NCBI RefSeq assembly: GCF_001908185.1
Contig: NZ_LGHM01000053.1
Coordinates: 1 to 56,604, forward strand
DNA from: Bradyrhizobium sp. AS23.2
GTDB taxonomy: Bacteria > Pseudomonadota > Alphaproteobacteria > Rhizobiales > Xanthobacteraceae
Direction: 5' to 3'
Length of the DNA stretch: 56,604 nt
The position numbers and the translations under genes are program-made. Of this stretch, positions 18,558 to 27,468 are shown in pieces. Position 1 is the stretch's first letter. Each line of letters begins with the position of its first letter. The notes beneath the pieces were generated by a model, which was not told the DNA's origin, made no database searches, and saw nothing but the letters and a program-made list of their open reading frames with translations.

Positions 18558-21404
18558 ATGTCTATTACCGCTGTTTTTTCCCCGGTTACGGGCCAACTCA
18601 CTATTTTCGGCGATACCGCCAATAACGGCCTCGTGATCGGCCGCGACAAGTCCGGCCGCATTCTCATCAACAACGGTTCTGTGAAGCCGCTTGGTGGCGA
18701 TCCCACCATCGCCAACACCAGCGGGATCGACGTCTTCGGTCAAGGCGGTGACGACACGATCACCGTCAACGAAGCCAATGGGCCGATGCCCGCTGTGCAC
18801 ATTTTCGGCGGCGACGGCAATGACAGGATCACGGGCGGCTCGGGTGCCGATCTGCTGTTCGGTCAGGCCGGTGACGATACGATCAAGGGCGGCGGCGGTA
18901 ACGATCTGCTGTTCGGCGGCGCGGGTAACGACATCCTGGACGGCGGCAGCGGCGACAACCAGCTGTTCGGTGAGGCCGGCAACGATCTCATGATCTGGAA
19001 TCCGGGTGGCGGCACCAATCTGTTCGAGGGCGGTGACGGCAACGATACGGCGCAGGTCAACGGCAGCAATGTCTCCGAGACGTTCACGATTACGGCGAAC
19101 GGAACCCGCGTGCGGCTTGACGGGACGGGCCCGGCGCCATTTACGCTCGACATCGGCACGACGGAGAATCTCGTGCTGAACGCCGGCGACGGCGACGATG
19201 TCATCACCGCGGGCAATGGGCTCGGCAGCCTGATCTCGCTGACGCTCGATGGCGGCGCCGGCAACGACAGGATCACCGGCGGCGACGGCAACGACCTCCT
19301 GATCGGCGGCTCCGGTGACGACATCGTCAATGGAGGCCGCGGCAACGACGTCGCCCAGCTCGGCACCGGCGATGACACCTTCATTTGGAATCCCGGCGAC
19401 GGCAGCGACACGGTCGAAGGTGGATCCGGCAACGACAAGCTGCTGTTCAACGGTGCCAACATCAACGAGAACGTCAACATCTCGGCCGATGGCGGCCGGG
19501 TGCGCTTCACCCGCGACGTCGCCAACATCACAATGGACCTCAACAGCATCGAGCAGATCGAATTCGATGCGCGCGGGGGTGCCGACAACATCACCATCGG
19601 CGATCTCACCGGGACCGGCGTCAAGCAGGTGCTCGTCGATCTCGGAGCCAATCCCGGAGGGACGCAAGGCGACGGCGCGGCGGACACGGTGACCGTCAAC
19701 GGCACCAATGCCAGCCAGCACATCCAGGTTACGGCCGACGGCACCACGGTGACGGTGACCGGCCTGCCGGAAGTCGTGAAGATCGCAAATGCAGAACCTG
19801 GCGATCGGCTGGTCATCCAGGCGCTCGGCGGCAATGACGTCATCGATGCATCGACGCTCGCCGCAGTGATCGGACTGACCATCGATGGTGGTGCGGGTAA
19901 CGACACCATCAGCGGCAGTCAGGGCGACGACACCCTGAACGGCGGTGATGGCAATGACAGGGTCACCGGCGGCCGGGGCAACGACGTTGCCGATCTCGGT
20001 GCCGGCGATGATACCTTCGTCTGGAATCCCGGTGACGGCAGCGACACCGTTCTCGGCGGAGCGGGCACGGATACGCTGGTGTTCAACGGCTCCAACGCGG
20101 CCGAAAGCATGTCCATCGGGGCAAACGGCGGCAATGCGGTTCTCACCCGTGATGTCGGTAATATCGTCATGGATCTCAACGGAGTGGAGCGCGTACAGAT
20201 CGCCGCCGCTGGCGGCGCCGACAACATCACGGTCAACGACTTGACCGGGACCGGCATCGCGCAGGTTGCCATTGACCTGACTGCCGGCCCCGGCAGCCAG
20301 AGCGGTGACGGCGCGGCGGACCGCGTGACGGTGAACGGCAGCGCCGGCGATGACAACATCACGGTCGCGAGTTCTGGCGGATCGATCGTGGTCAACGGCC
20401 TTGCGGCGCAGGTGACGATCGCGCACGCGGATGCCGGTGACGTGCTCGGCCTCAACGGCGGAGCCGGCAACGATGTCATCGATGCATCCGCGATCAGGGC
20501 GGGACAGCTTGCCAGCCTCAACATCAATGGCGGCGATGGCAACGACACCATCACCGGCAGCGCCGGCAATGACACCGTGATCGGCGGGCGCGGCAACGAC
20601 GTCGCCAATCTCGGCGCCGGCGACGACACCTTCATCTGGAACCCCGGCGATGGCAGTGACACCGTCGAGGGCGGCAAGGGCACCGATACGCTGCTGTTCA
20701 ACGGCGCCAACATCAACGAGACGATCAACATCTCGGCCAATGGCGGCAGGGTGCTGTTCACCCGCGACGTTGCCAACATCGCGATGGACGTAAATGGAGT
20801 CGAAGACATCGACTTCAACGCCCTTGGCGGCGCGGACAACATCACGGTCGGTGACCTCTCCGGCACTGGCGTGAACCAGATCAACCTCGACCTCGGTGCC
20901 AATGATGGCGCCGCTGATACGGTGACCATCAACGCCACCGCCGGCAACAACGTCATCACGGTGACCGAGCATGACGGCATCATCACGGTGTCGGGGCTTG
21001 GCGAGGACATCAACATCACCGATGCCGGCGCGGGCGACAGGATCGTCATCAACGGCCTCGATGGCGACGACGTCATCACGGCCTCCGGCCTGCATGGCGG
21101 CATCCAGCTCGTCGCCAACGGCGGCAATGGCGACGACGTGCTGATCGGCAGCCCCAGCAACGACACGCTGGCGGGTGGTGCGGGGGACGACGTGCTGATC
21201 GGCAATGGCGGCGTGGACATCCTCGATGGCGGCAGCGGAAACAACGTCGTCATCAACGGCGGCGCGGCGATGGCGGCCGCGATGCTGCTCAACCAGGCCA
21301 TGGCGGCGAACCTCGTTCCGGCAGGCGACGGCCACGGCGACATGCCGCTGCCCGATCCGCACGCGACGCAGAGCCAGGTGCTCGCACCGCCGCAGCACGC
21401 CTGA
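18558..21404 (+). CDS. RTX-type calcium-binding repeat protein, T1SS substrate
   Basis: 948 residues, no Sec signal peptide. Glycine/aspartate nonapeptides (GGxGNDxLx type) occur at about residues 60-150, 210-270, 445-475, 645-690 and 850-890; they would form calcium-bound beta rolls after export. Between them lie about four related modules, each starting around an IWNPGDGSDTVEGG motif and running through NGANINENVNISADGGRV, FTRDVANITMDLNSIE and a GGADNITxGDLTGTG strand. The C-terminus ends with an Ala/Met-rich helix and a Pro/Asp/His tail. It is followed by a HlyB-like and a HlyD-like gene, so it is the probable substrate. No enzymatic domain is visible; an adhesive or surface-layer role is the simplest inference. 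Confidence 0.88.
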   Translation: MSITAVFSPVTGQLTIFGDTANNGLVIGRDKSGRILINNGSVKPLGGDPTIANTSGIDVFGQGGDDTITVNEANGPMPAVHIFGGDGNDRITGGSGADLLFGQAGDDTIKGGGGNDLLFGGAGNDILDGGSGDNQLFGEAGNDLMIWNPGGGTNLFEGGDGNDTAQVNGSNVSETFTITANGTRVRLDGTGPAPFTLDIGTTENLVLNAGDGDDVITAGNGLGSLISLTLDGGAGNDRITGGDGNDLLIGGSGDDIVNGGRGNDVAQLGTGDDTFIWNPGDGSDTVEGGSGNDKLLFNGANINENVNISADGGRVRFTRDVANITMDLNSIEQIEFDARGGADNITIGDLTGTGVKQVLVDLGANPGGTQGDGAADTVTVNGTNASQHIQVTADGTTVTVTGLPEVVKIANAEPGDRLVIQALGGNDVIDASTLAAVIGLTIDGGAGNDTISGSQGDDTLNGGDGNDRVTGGRGNDVADLGAGDDTFVWNPGDGSDTVLGGAGTDTLVFNGSNAAESMSIGANGGNAVLTRDVGNIVMDLNGVERVQIAAAGGADNITVNDLTGTGIAQVAIDLTAGPGSQSGDGAADRVTVNGSAGDDNITVASSGGSIVVNGLAAQVTIAHADAGDVLGLNGGAGNDVIDASAIRAGQLASLNINGGDGNDTITGSAGNDTVIGGRGNDVANLGAGDDTFIWNPGDGSDTVEGGKGTDTLLFNGANINETINISANGGRVLFTRDVANIAMDVNGVEDIDFNALGGADNITVGDLSGTGVNQINLDLGANDGAADTVTINATAGNNVITVTEHDGIITVSGLGEDINITDAGAGDRIVINGLDGDDVITASGLHGGIQLVANGGNGDDVLIGSPSNDTLAGGAGDDVLIGNGGVDILDGGSGNNVVINGGAAMAAAMLLNQAMAANLVPAGDGHGDMPLPDPHATQSQVLAPPQHA
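19330..20900 (+). repeat. Tandemly diverged modules inside the RTX gene
   Basis: Three of the four modules of the RTX protein are similar at DNA level, beginning near 19340, 19971 and 20586 with a GGCCGCGGCAACGACGT-like stretch and repeating the GAATCCCGGCGACGGCAGCG-like segment about 600-640 bases apart. This indicates growth of the gene by internal duplication and leaves it open to recombination-driven change in length. Confidence 0.7.
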
Positions 21405-21432
21405 GCCAGCTGCTCCGGCCTGGAGGACGCTC

Positions 21433-23565
21433 ATGACGACGAACCCGGTCTCGACCGATACGGGGCTCGACGCTCTGCTGACGTTGCTGCATCTGCAGGG
21501 CGTTGCGGCCGATCGCGAGCAGCTCAGGCACCGGACCGGAACGGCGATCTTTGGCGCAGCGGACATTGTCCGCTGCGCCAGGTCGCTCGGGCTTAAGGCG
21601 CGAACCTATCGGACGACGTGGAGCCGCCTCGCGGCCAGCCCGTTGCCTGCGATCGCGATGCTGCGTGACGGCGGCTTCATGGTGATCGCCAAGGCCACCG
21701 CCGAAAAGGTGCTGGTGCAGTCGCCGGAGGCGCAGCGGCCGGTGTTGATGACACGCGACGAGCTCTGCGCGATCTGGGACGGAGAACTGATCCTGATGGC
21801 CCGGCGCGCAGGGCTATCTGAGCTTGGGCGTCATTTCGATGTCACCTGGTTCATCGGCGCGATCGGCAAATACCGGCGGCTGCTGGGCGAGGTGCTGGCC
21901 GCCTCGTTCTTCCTCCAGCTCTTCGCGCTGGTCTCGCCGCTGTTCTTCCAGGTCGTGATCGACAAGGTGCTGGTTCATCGCTCGCTGTCCACGCTCGACG
22001 TTCTCGTGATCGGCCTGGTCGTTGTCTCGCTGTTTGACACCGTGCTCGGAATCCTGCGCAACTATCTGTTTTCGCACACGACCAACCGCATCGACGTGGA
22101 GTTGGGGGCTCGCCTGTTCCATCATCTGCTGGCGCTCCCGATGGCCTGGTTTCAGGCGCGGCGTGTCGGAGATTCCGTGGCCCGGGTCCGCGAACTGGAG
22201 AACATCCGCAATTTCATCACCAGCTCGTCGCTGACGATCGTCATCGACCTGTTCTTCACCTCGGTGTTCCTGGCGGTGATGTTCGCCTATTCGCCGCAGA
22301 TGAGCTTCATCGTTCTCGGATCGTTCCCGTTCTACATCGCGATCTCGGCCGTGGCGACGCCGCTGTTCCGCCGCAGGCTGGACGAGAAATTCCGTCGCGG
22401 CGCCGAGAACCAGGCCTTTCTGGTCGAGAGCGTCAGCGGCATCGAAACGCTGAAGGCCATGGCGGTCGAGCCGCAGATGCAGCGCCGCTGGGAAGAGCAG
22501 CTCGCCGGCTATGTCTCCGCGAGCTTCGGTGTTACGAGCCTCGGCAACACGGCAAGCCAGCTCGTGCAGTTTGTCAGCAAGGTCGTCACCGCCGCCATCC
22601 TCTATGTCGGCGCCAGGCTCGTAATCGGCGACGCCTTGACCGTCGGTGAGCTCGTCGCCTTCAACATCTTCGCAGGCCGGGTTTCGGCGCCGGTGCTGCG
22701 TCTTGCGCAGGTCTGGCAGGATTTTCATCAGGCACGGCTCTCGATCGCGCGGCTCGGCGACATCCTCAACAGTGCGGCAGAGCCGGCTTATTCGGCCGCG
22801 CGCGCGGGGCTGCCGCCGATCCGGGGCGACATCAGGTTCGAGCACGTATCCTTCCGCTACCGGCTCGAAGGGCGTGAAATCCTGCACGACGTCTCATTCG
22901 ATATTCCAGCCGGGCAAACCGTCGGCATCGTCGGATCGTCGGGTTCGGGCAAGAGCACGTTCGCCAAGCTGGTGCAGCGGCTCTACGTTCCACAGGGCGG
23001 TCGCGTGCTGGTCGACGGAATGGATCTCGTGACGACCGATCCGGCCTGGCTGCGGCGGCAGATCGGCGTAGTGCTCCAGGAAAACATGCTGTTCAATCGT
23101 TCGGTTCGCGACAACATCGCGCTGGCCGATCCGACCTTGCCGATGGACCGCATCATGGAAGCGGCCAGGCTTGCGGGCGCGCACGATTTCATTCTGGAAC
23201 TCGCCGAAGGCTACGATACGATGGTCGGTGAGCGCGGCTCGACGCTTTCGGGCGGGCAGCGCCAGCGCATCGCGATCGCCCGCGCGCTGGTGAGCAATCC
23301 CCGTATCCTGATCTTCGATGAAGCCACCAGCGCGCTCGACTACGAGAGCGAGCGGATCATCCACGAGAACATGAAGGAGATCGCCAGGGGCCGCACGGTC
23401 CTGATCATCGCGCACCGTCTGTCCACCGTCCGCGGCGCCGATCGCATCTTCACCCTGGAACGCGGCCGGCTGGTCGAGGACGGCACGCATGACGCGTTGA
23501 TCAAGACCGGTGGCCGGTACGCTGCCCTGCACCGTCTACAGGGAGGGATCTATGAGGTCGGCTAG
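21433..23565 (+). CDS. Type I secretion ABC transporter, HlyB/LapB-like
   Basis: 710 residues from ATG 21433 (GGAGG at 21422-21426). Residues 1-125 are a C39-peptidase-like domain without the catalytic Cys in the N-terminal helix (LDALLTLLHLQGVA) and with Phe where the catalytic His is expected (GGFMVIAKA), so it is a substrate-docking domain, as in HlyB. Six membrane helices follow, then the nucleotide-binding domain with Walker A GSSGSGKST, signature LSGGQRQRIAIARAL, Walker B ILIFDEATSALD and H-loop IIAHRLSTV. It is the inner-membrane engine exporting the upstream RTX protein. It ends with a 14-nt overlap with hlyD. Confidence 0.93.
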   Translation: MTTNPVSTDTGLDALLTLLHLQGVAADREQLRHRTGTAIFGAADIVRCARSLGLKARTYRTTWSRLAASPLPAIAMLRDGGFMVIAKATAEKVLVQSPEAQRPVLMTRDELCAIWDGELILMARRAGLSELGRHFDVTWFIGAIGKYRRLLGEVLAASFFLQLFALVSPLFFQVVIDKVLVHRSLSTLDVLVIGLVVVSLFDTVLGILRNYLFSHTTNRIDVELGARLFHHLLALPMAWFQARRVGDSVARVRELENIRNFITSSSLTIVIDLFFTSVFLAVMFAYSPQMSFIVLGSFPFYIAISAVATPLFRRRLDEKFRRGAENQAFLVESVSGIETLKAMAVEPQMQRRWEEQLAGYVSASFGVTSLGNTASQLVQFVSKVVTAAILYVGARLVIGDALTVGELVAFNIFAGRVSAPVLRLAQVWQDFHQARLSIARLGDILNSAAEPAYSAARAGLPPIRGDIRFEHVSFRYRLEGREILHDVSFDIPAGQTVGIVGSSGSGKSTFAKLVQRLYVPQGGRVLVDGMDLVTTDPAWLRRQIGVVLQENMLFNRSVRDNIALADPTLPMDRIMEAARLAGAHDFILELAEGYDTMVGERGSTLSGGQRQRIAIARALVSNPRILIFDEATSALDYESERIIHENMKEIARGRTVLIIAHRLSTVRGADRIFTLERGRLVEDGTHDALIKTGGRYAALHRLQGGIYEVG

Positions 23566-25007
23566 CGCCGCCACGGCCCCCCCGGCCGGAGCAGACCGTC
23601 GTTCTCTTCCGGAACGTAAAACGCCGCCGCGCCGAGGAGACCGCCTTCCTGCCCGCGGCGCTGGAAATTACCCAAACGCCGCCGTCGCCGACCGGCCGCG
23701 CCATCGGCATGTCGCTGATGGTGTTGGCCTGCGTGGCGCTCGCATGGGCCGCATTGGGCACGATCGACATCGTCGCCTCCGCGACCGGGAAGATTGTGTC
23801 GAGCGGGCGAAGCAAGGTGATTCAGCCATTCGAGACCGGCGTGGTGCGCGCTATCCACGTTCAGGACGGGCAGGCGGTCAAATCAGGCGACGTGCTGATC
23901 GAGCTCGATCCGACCGTGAACGCCGCAGAGCGCGATCGTCTGCATGACGATCTCATGGCCGAACGGCTCAATATCGCGCGTCTTCGTGCGGCACTAGCGG
24001 TCGGCGAAGATGCTCCCGCCGATCTCGTCGCACCCGGGGACGCCGACCCCATGCTGGTCGCGACGCAGCGGCAGCTTCTCGTCAATCAGGTCGGCGAGCA
24101 TCGCGCCAAGCTCGCGGCGCTTTCGCGCCAGGAAGCGCAGAAGGACGCCGAGCATCAGACGATCGCGGCGACGATTCACAAGCTCGACGCGCTGTTGCCG
24201 GTCACGCAGCAACGCGTCGATATCCGCAAGACGCTGATGGAAAAGGAAATCGGCTCGAAGCTGACCTACTATGAGACCCTTCAGCTCCAGATCGAGCAGC
24301 AGGAGGAGCTCCGCGTCCAAAGCAGCCGCCTGACGGAAGCCGAGGCAGCAGTCGCGGCGATCCGGGAGACCCGCATCCAGGCCGTGGCCGAGTACGGGAA
24401 GAGCCTGTCCGACGATCTCGCGAAGAGTGAGCAGAAAGCGAACGGGATTGCGCGGGACCTGATCAAGGCGCAGCAGAGGACGCGGCTCCAGCAACTGACG
24501 TCACCGGTCGACGGCGTTGTGCAGCAGCTGGCGGTTCACACCGTGGGAGGCGTGGTCACGCCTGCACAATCGCTACTCGTCATCGTGCCGACCGATACGC
24601 GGCTCGAGATCGAGGCAATGATTTCCAACCGCGATATCGGGTTCGTTGAGGTCGGGCAGGGTGCCGCCATCAAGATCGACACCTTCAACTTCACCCGCTA
24701 CGGCCTTCTGGAAGGCCGCGTGCTGAGCGTTTCGCACGACGCCATCATTCGCGACCATCCGCCGGAGCCCGGGAACGACCGTGCGCTCGCGGCGCAACAC
24801 GACAGCAGCGAGCCCAACGGGCAGGAGCTGAGCTACAGCGCACGCATCTCGCTCGATCGCACACAGATGCAGGTGGACGACCGTCTCGTCAGCCTGTCAC
24901 CGGGAATGGCGGTGACCGTGGAGATCAGGACCGGCTCGCGAACCATCCTGAGTTACCTGTTATCGCCGCTGCGACGCTACCGGCATGACATCATGCGGGA
25001 GCGCTAG
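23552..25007 (+). pseudogene. T1SS membrane fusion protein (HlyD family), frameshifted near its 5' end
   Basis: ATG 23552 follows GGGAGG and encodes MRSASAATAP. At the C run 23577-23583 the frame turns into Arg/Pro-rich nonsense. With one C fewer it reads Arg-Pro-Glu-Gln-Thr-Val-Val-Leu-Phe, continues FLPAALEITQTPPSPTGRAI into the membrane helix SLMVLACVALAWAALGTIDI, and runs to TAG 25007, 484 residues in all. The rest is typical HlyD: GKIVSSGRSKVIQPFETGVV lipoyl half, a long coiled coil, the second lipoyl half TSPVDGVVQQLAVHTVGGVV, and the conserved C-terminal beta barrel. A start at ATG 23709 would remove the cytoplasmic tail that engages substrate. It bridges the ABC exporter to a TolC-type channel not encoded here. 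Confidence 0.85.
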
Positions 25008-25158
25008 GTTGTGTCTATTTTATAAATTATTACAATGACTTGTGTTGTCTGACCCGCGCGCCTCCGGCGCCCGCCCCGCTACTGTGCATGGGGTTGTTTT
25101 TCACATTTTGATGGGAGCCTCGACCGGTCGAGCGGTCCGGCCCCTCACGGCCCCGATG

Positions 25159-27021
25159 CTATCCCGCCGCCTCATCGTATTGCGTGCTCGCCTCCAGCCA
25201 TTGCTCCTCCGCGCGCGCCAGCGCGTCGGCTGCATTGGAGCGTGCCTTCGACAGTTGCGCGGCCTGCTTGGGGTCGCGGGTGAAGATGTCGGGCAGGGCA
25301 AGCGCAGTGTCGATTTTGGCGATGATGTCGCTGACGCGGGCGATCTCGACTTCGGCTTCCGCGATGCGCTTCTTCAGCGAGCCGCGATTGTCCGATTTCG
25401 GACGCTGCGGCTTCTCGCTCGCTGCGCTGCGCTCGCGCGGGGCGGGTTCGGCATTGCGCGCGGACAGCACCAGGCGGCGGTACTCGTCGAGATCGCCGTC
25501 GTAATTGGTCACAGTGCGGTCGGCGACGATCCAGAGCCGGTCGGCGCAGGCCTCGATCAGATAGCGATCGTGCGAGACCATGATGACCGCACCCGGAAAC
25601 TCGTTGATCGCCTCGGCGAGTGCGGCGCGGCTGTCGATGTCGAGATGGTTGGTCGGCTCGTCAAGGATGATCATGTTGGGGCCGAAGAAGGTCGCTAGCC
25701 CCAGCAGGAGCCGCGCCTTCTCGCCGCCCGACAGTTTTCCCGCCTTGGTGTCGGCCGCTTTGCCGGAGAAGCCGATCGCGCCGGCGCGTGCCCGCACTTT
25801 CGCTTCGGGCGCATCGCCCATCAGCTTGCGGATGTGGTCGTAGGCGGAGGCGTCCTCGTTCAGCTCGTCGAGCTGGTGCTGCGCGAAATAGGCGATCGAC
25901 AGCTTGTCGGCTCGCGTCACCTTGCCGGAGAAGGGCGCGAGGCGGCCGGCGAGCAGCTTGACCAGCGTCGACTTGCCGTTGCCGTTGGCGCCGAGAAGCG
26001 CGATGCGGTCGTCATTGTCGATGCGTAACGTGACGCGGCCCAGCACCGGCATTGCCGGATCGTAGCCGACCGAGGCGTTGTCGACGGCAATGATCGGGGG
26101 CGACAGGATTTTCTCCGGCGCGGGAAAGCTGATTTCGCGCACGTCCTCGGTGACCAGCGCCGTGATCGGCTTGAGCCGCTCCAGCATCTTCACGCGAGAC
26201 TGCGCCTGGCGCGCTTTCGAGGCCTTGGCCTTGAAGCGATCGACGAAGGCCTGCAGGCGCGCGCGCTCGGCTTCCTGGCGCTTGACCTGCTTGGCATCGA
26301 GCAGCTCCCGTGCGGCGCGCTGCTCCTCGAAGGAGGAGTAGGTGCCGCGGTAGAGCGTGAGCTTGCCGCGCTCCAGATGCAGGATCTGGTCGACCGAGCT
26401 TTCGAGGAGATCGCGGTCGTGGCTGATCACGATCACGGTGCGCGGATAGTGCGCGAGGTGATCCTCGAGCCACAGTGTGCCTTCGAGGTCGAGATAGTTG
26501 GTCGGCTCGTCAAGGAGTAACAGGTCGGGCGCCGCGAACAGCGTGGCGGCAAGCGCGACGCGCATACGCCAGCCGCCGGAGAACTCGGCGCAGGGGCGCA
26601 GCTGATCGGCGGCGGAAAAGCCGAGGCCGGAGAGGATCGCGGCGGCGCGGCTCGGCGCCGAATGCGCGTCGATGTCGACGAGCCGGGTCTGGATCTCGGC
26701 GATCCGGTGCGGATCGGTCGCGCTTTCGGCTTCGGCGAGCAGCGCGTCGCGTTCGAGATCGGCCTTGAGCACGACGGAGATCAGGCTTTCGGGGCCGTTC
26801 GGGGCTTCCTGCGCGAGGCTGCCCACCCGCCAGCGCGGCGGCAGGGTCACCGAACCGTGCTCGGCCGCCAGCTCTCCCCGGATCACCTTGAATAGCGTCG
26901 ACTTGCCGGTACCGTTGCGCCCGACCATGCCGACGCGCGAGCCGGGCGTGATCTGCACGGAACTCTGGTCAATCAAAAGGCGTCCGGCGAGGCGAATGGA
27001 GAGGTCGGTGATCGAGAGCAT
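25159..27021 (-). CDS. ABC-F family ATP-binding protein
   Basis: 620 residues with two ABC ATPase domains and no membrane segment. Domain 1 has Walker A GRNGTGKST and signature FSGGWRMRVALAATLF. The linker contains the long basic helical RQEAERARLQAFVDRFKAKA characteristic of ABC-F proteins. Domain 2 has GANGNGKST, LSGGEKARLLLGLATFFG and LDEPTNHLD. A C-terminal coiled coil (KKRIAEAEVEIARVSDIIAK) resembles that of Uup/YheS. ABC-F proteins act on ribosomes or, for Uup, on DNA branch migration; which applies cannot be decided here. The gene stands alone. Confidence 0.92.
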   Translation of the reverse strand: MLSITDLSIRLAGRLLIDQSSVQITPGSRVGMVGRNGTGKSTLFKVIRGELAAEHGSVTLPPRWRVGSLAQEAPNGPESLISVVLKADLERDALLAEAESATDPHRIAEIQTRLVDIDAHSAPSRAAAILSGLGFSAADQLRPCAEFSGGWRMRVALAATLFAAPDLLLLDEPTNYLDLEGTLWLEDHLAHYPRTVIVISHDRDLLESSVDQILHLERGKLTLYRGTYSSFEEQRAARELLDAKQVKRQEAERARLQAFVDRFKAKASKARQAQSRVKMLERLKPITALVTEDVREISFPAPEKILSPPIIAVDNASVGYDPAMPVLGRVTLRIDNDDRIALLGANGNGKSTLVKLLAGRLAPFSGKVTRADKLSIAYFAQHQLDELNEDASAYDHIRKLMGDAPEAKVRARAGAIGFSGKAADTKAGKLSGGEKARLLLGLATFFGPNMIILDEPTNHLDIDSRAALAEAINEFPGAVIMVSHDRYLIEACADRLWIVADRTVTNYDGDLDEYRRLVLSARNAEPAPRERSAASEKPQRPKSDNRGSLKKRIAEAEVEIARVSDIIAKIDTALALPDIFTRDPKQAAQLSKARSNAADALARAEEQWLEASTQYDEAAG

Positions 27022-27077
27022 GCGGCCTTGTCACCGCAGGCGGGATCAAACGCAACCCGTTTTTCCGTGTCGCTCGG

Positions 27078-27251
27078 TCAGTGCGAGTCGCCGTCGCGCT
27101 TCTTCAGCTCGCTGAGGAGCTGCTCGATATGCGTCGGAAGCCGGGGCTCGGGGCGAAGGCTCTGCTGGAGCCGCTCGCCCACGGCTTCGCAAATCGAGCG
27201 GCTGGTCCGCCGGTCGATCTGTTCGCTGTCATTGGCAGAAAGGCCAGCCAT
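27078..27251 (-). CDS. Small protein, possibly NepR-like anti-sigma factor
   Basis: 57 residues from ATG 27251; the frame extends upstream without a convincing start. The sequence ends SICEAVGERLQQSLRPEPRL followed by PTHIEQLLSELKKRD. The pattern Ile...Val-Gly-x-x-Leu-(10-11)-Pro-x-x-(5)-Leu-Leu-x-x-Leu resembles the core of NepR, the anti-sigma factor of the alphaproteobacterial general stress response. No PhyR or EcfG gene lies nearby. The resemblance is by eye only, so the assignment is tentative; the coding status is fairly safe from the composition. Confidence 0.5.
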   Translation of the reverse strand: MAGLSANDSEQIDRRTSRSICEAVGERLQQSLRPEPRLPTHIEQLLSELKKRDGDSH

Positions 27252-27382
27252 CGCGGGGTCCGTGCTCTCAAAGTAACGACACGGTACCAAGTCCTTGGCC
27301 CCCAAAATGGTTTCGCCGTATGTGGGGAATGCTTGGCATTCTAGTAAAAATAGTATGAACGCGTGATATCCGCCCAAATACA

Positions 27383-27417
27383 AAGCCCCGGCGCAGGGGG
27401 GGGGAACGCCGGGGCTT
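27383..27417 (-). terminator. Hairpin terminator of the small Gly/His/Trp-rich gene
   Basis: Perfect 11-base arms AAGCCCCGGCG (27383-27393) and CGCCGGGGCTT (27407-27417). The loop contains nine consecutive G on the plus strand (27396-27404). On the minus strand the stem is followed by TTGTATTT, a moderate U tract, placing it 52 nt after the 27469 gene stop. Confidence 0.75.
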
Positions 27418-27468
27418 CGCTTGGAGGGTACCTTGGGGGAAGGTACCGGTAGGAAGGTGCTGTCGGGC

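Noticed and set aside
18513..21566. A 1017-codon minus-strand open frame opposite the RTX gene
   Set aside because: Its composition (Asp/Val/Ala-rich, repetitive) mirrors the RTX repeats on the other strand; high-G+C third-position bias keeps the antisense frame open. No ribosome site or family resemblance.
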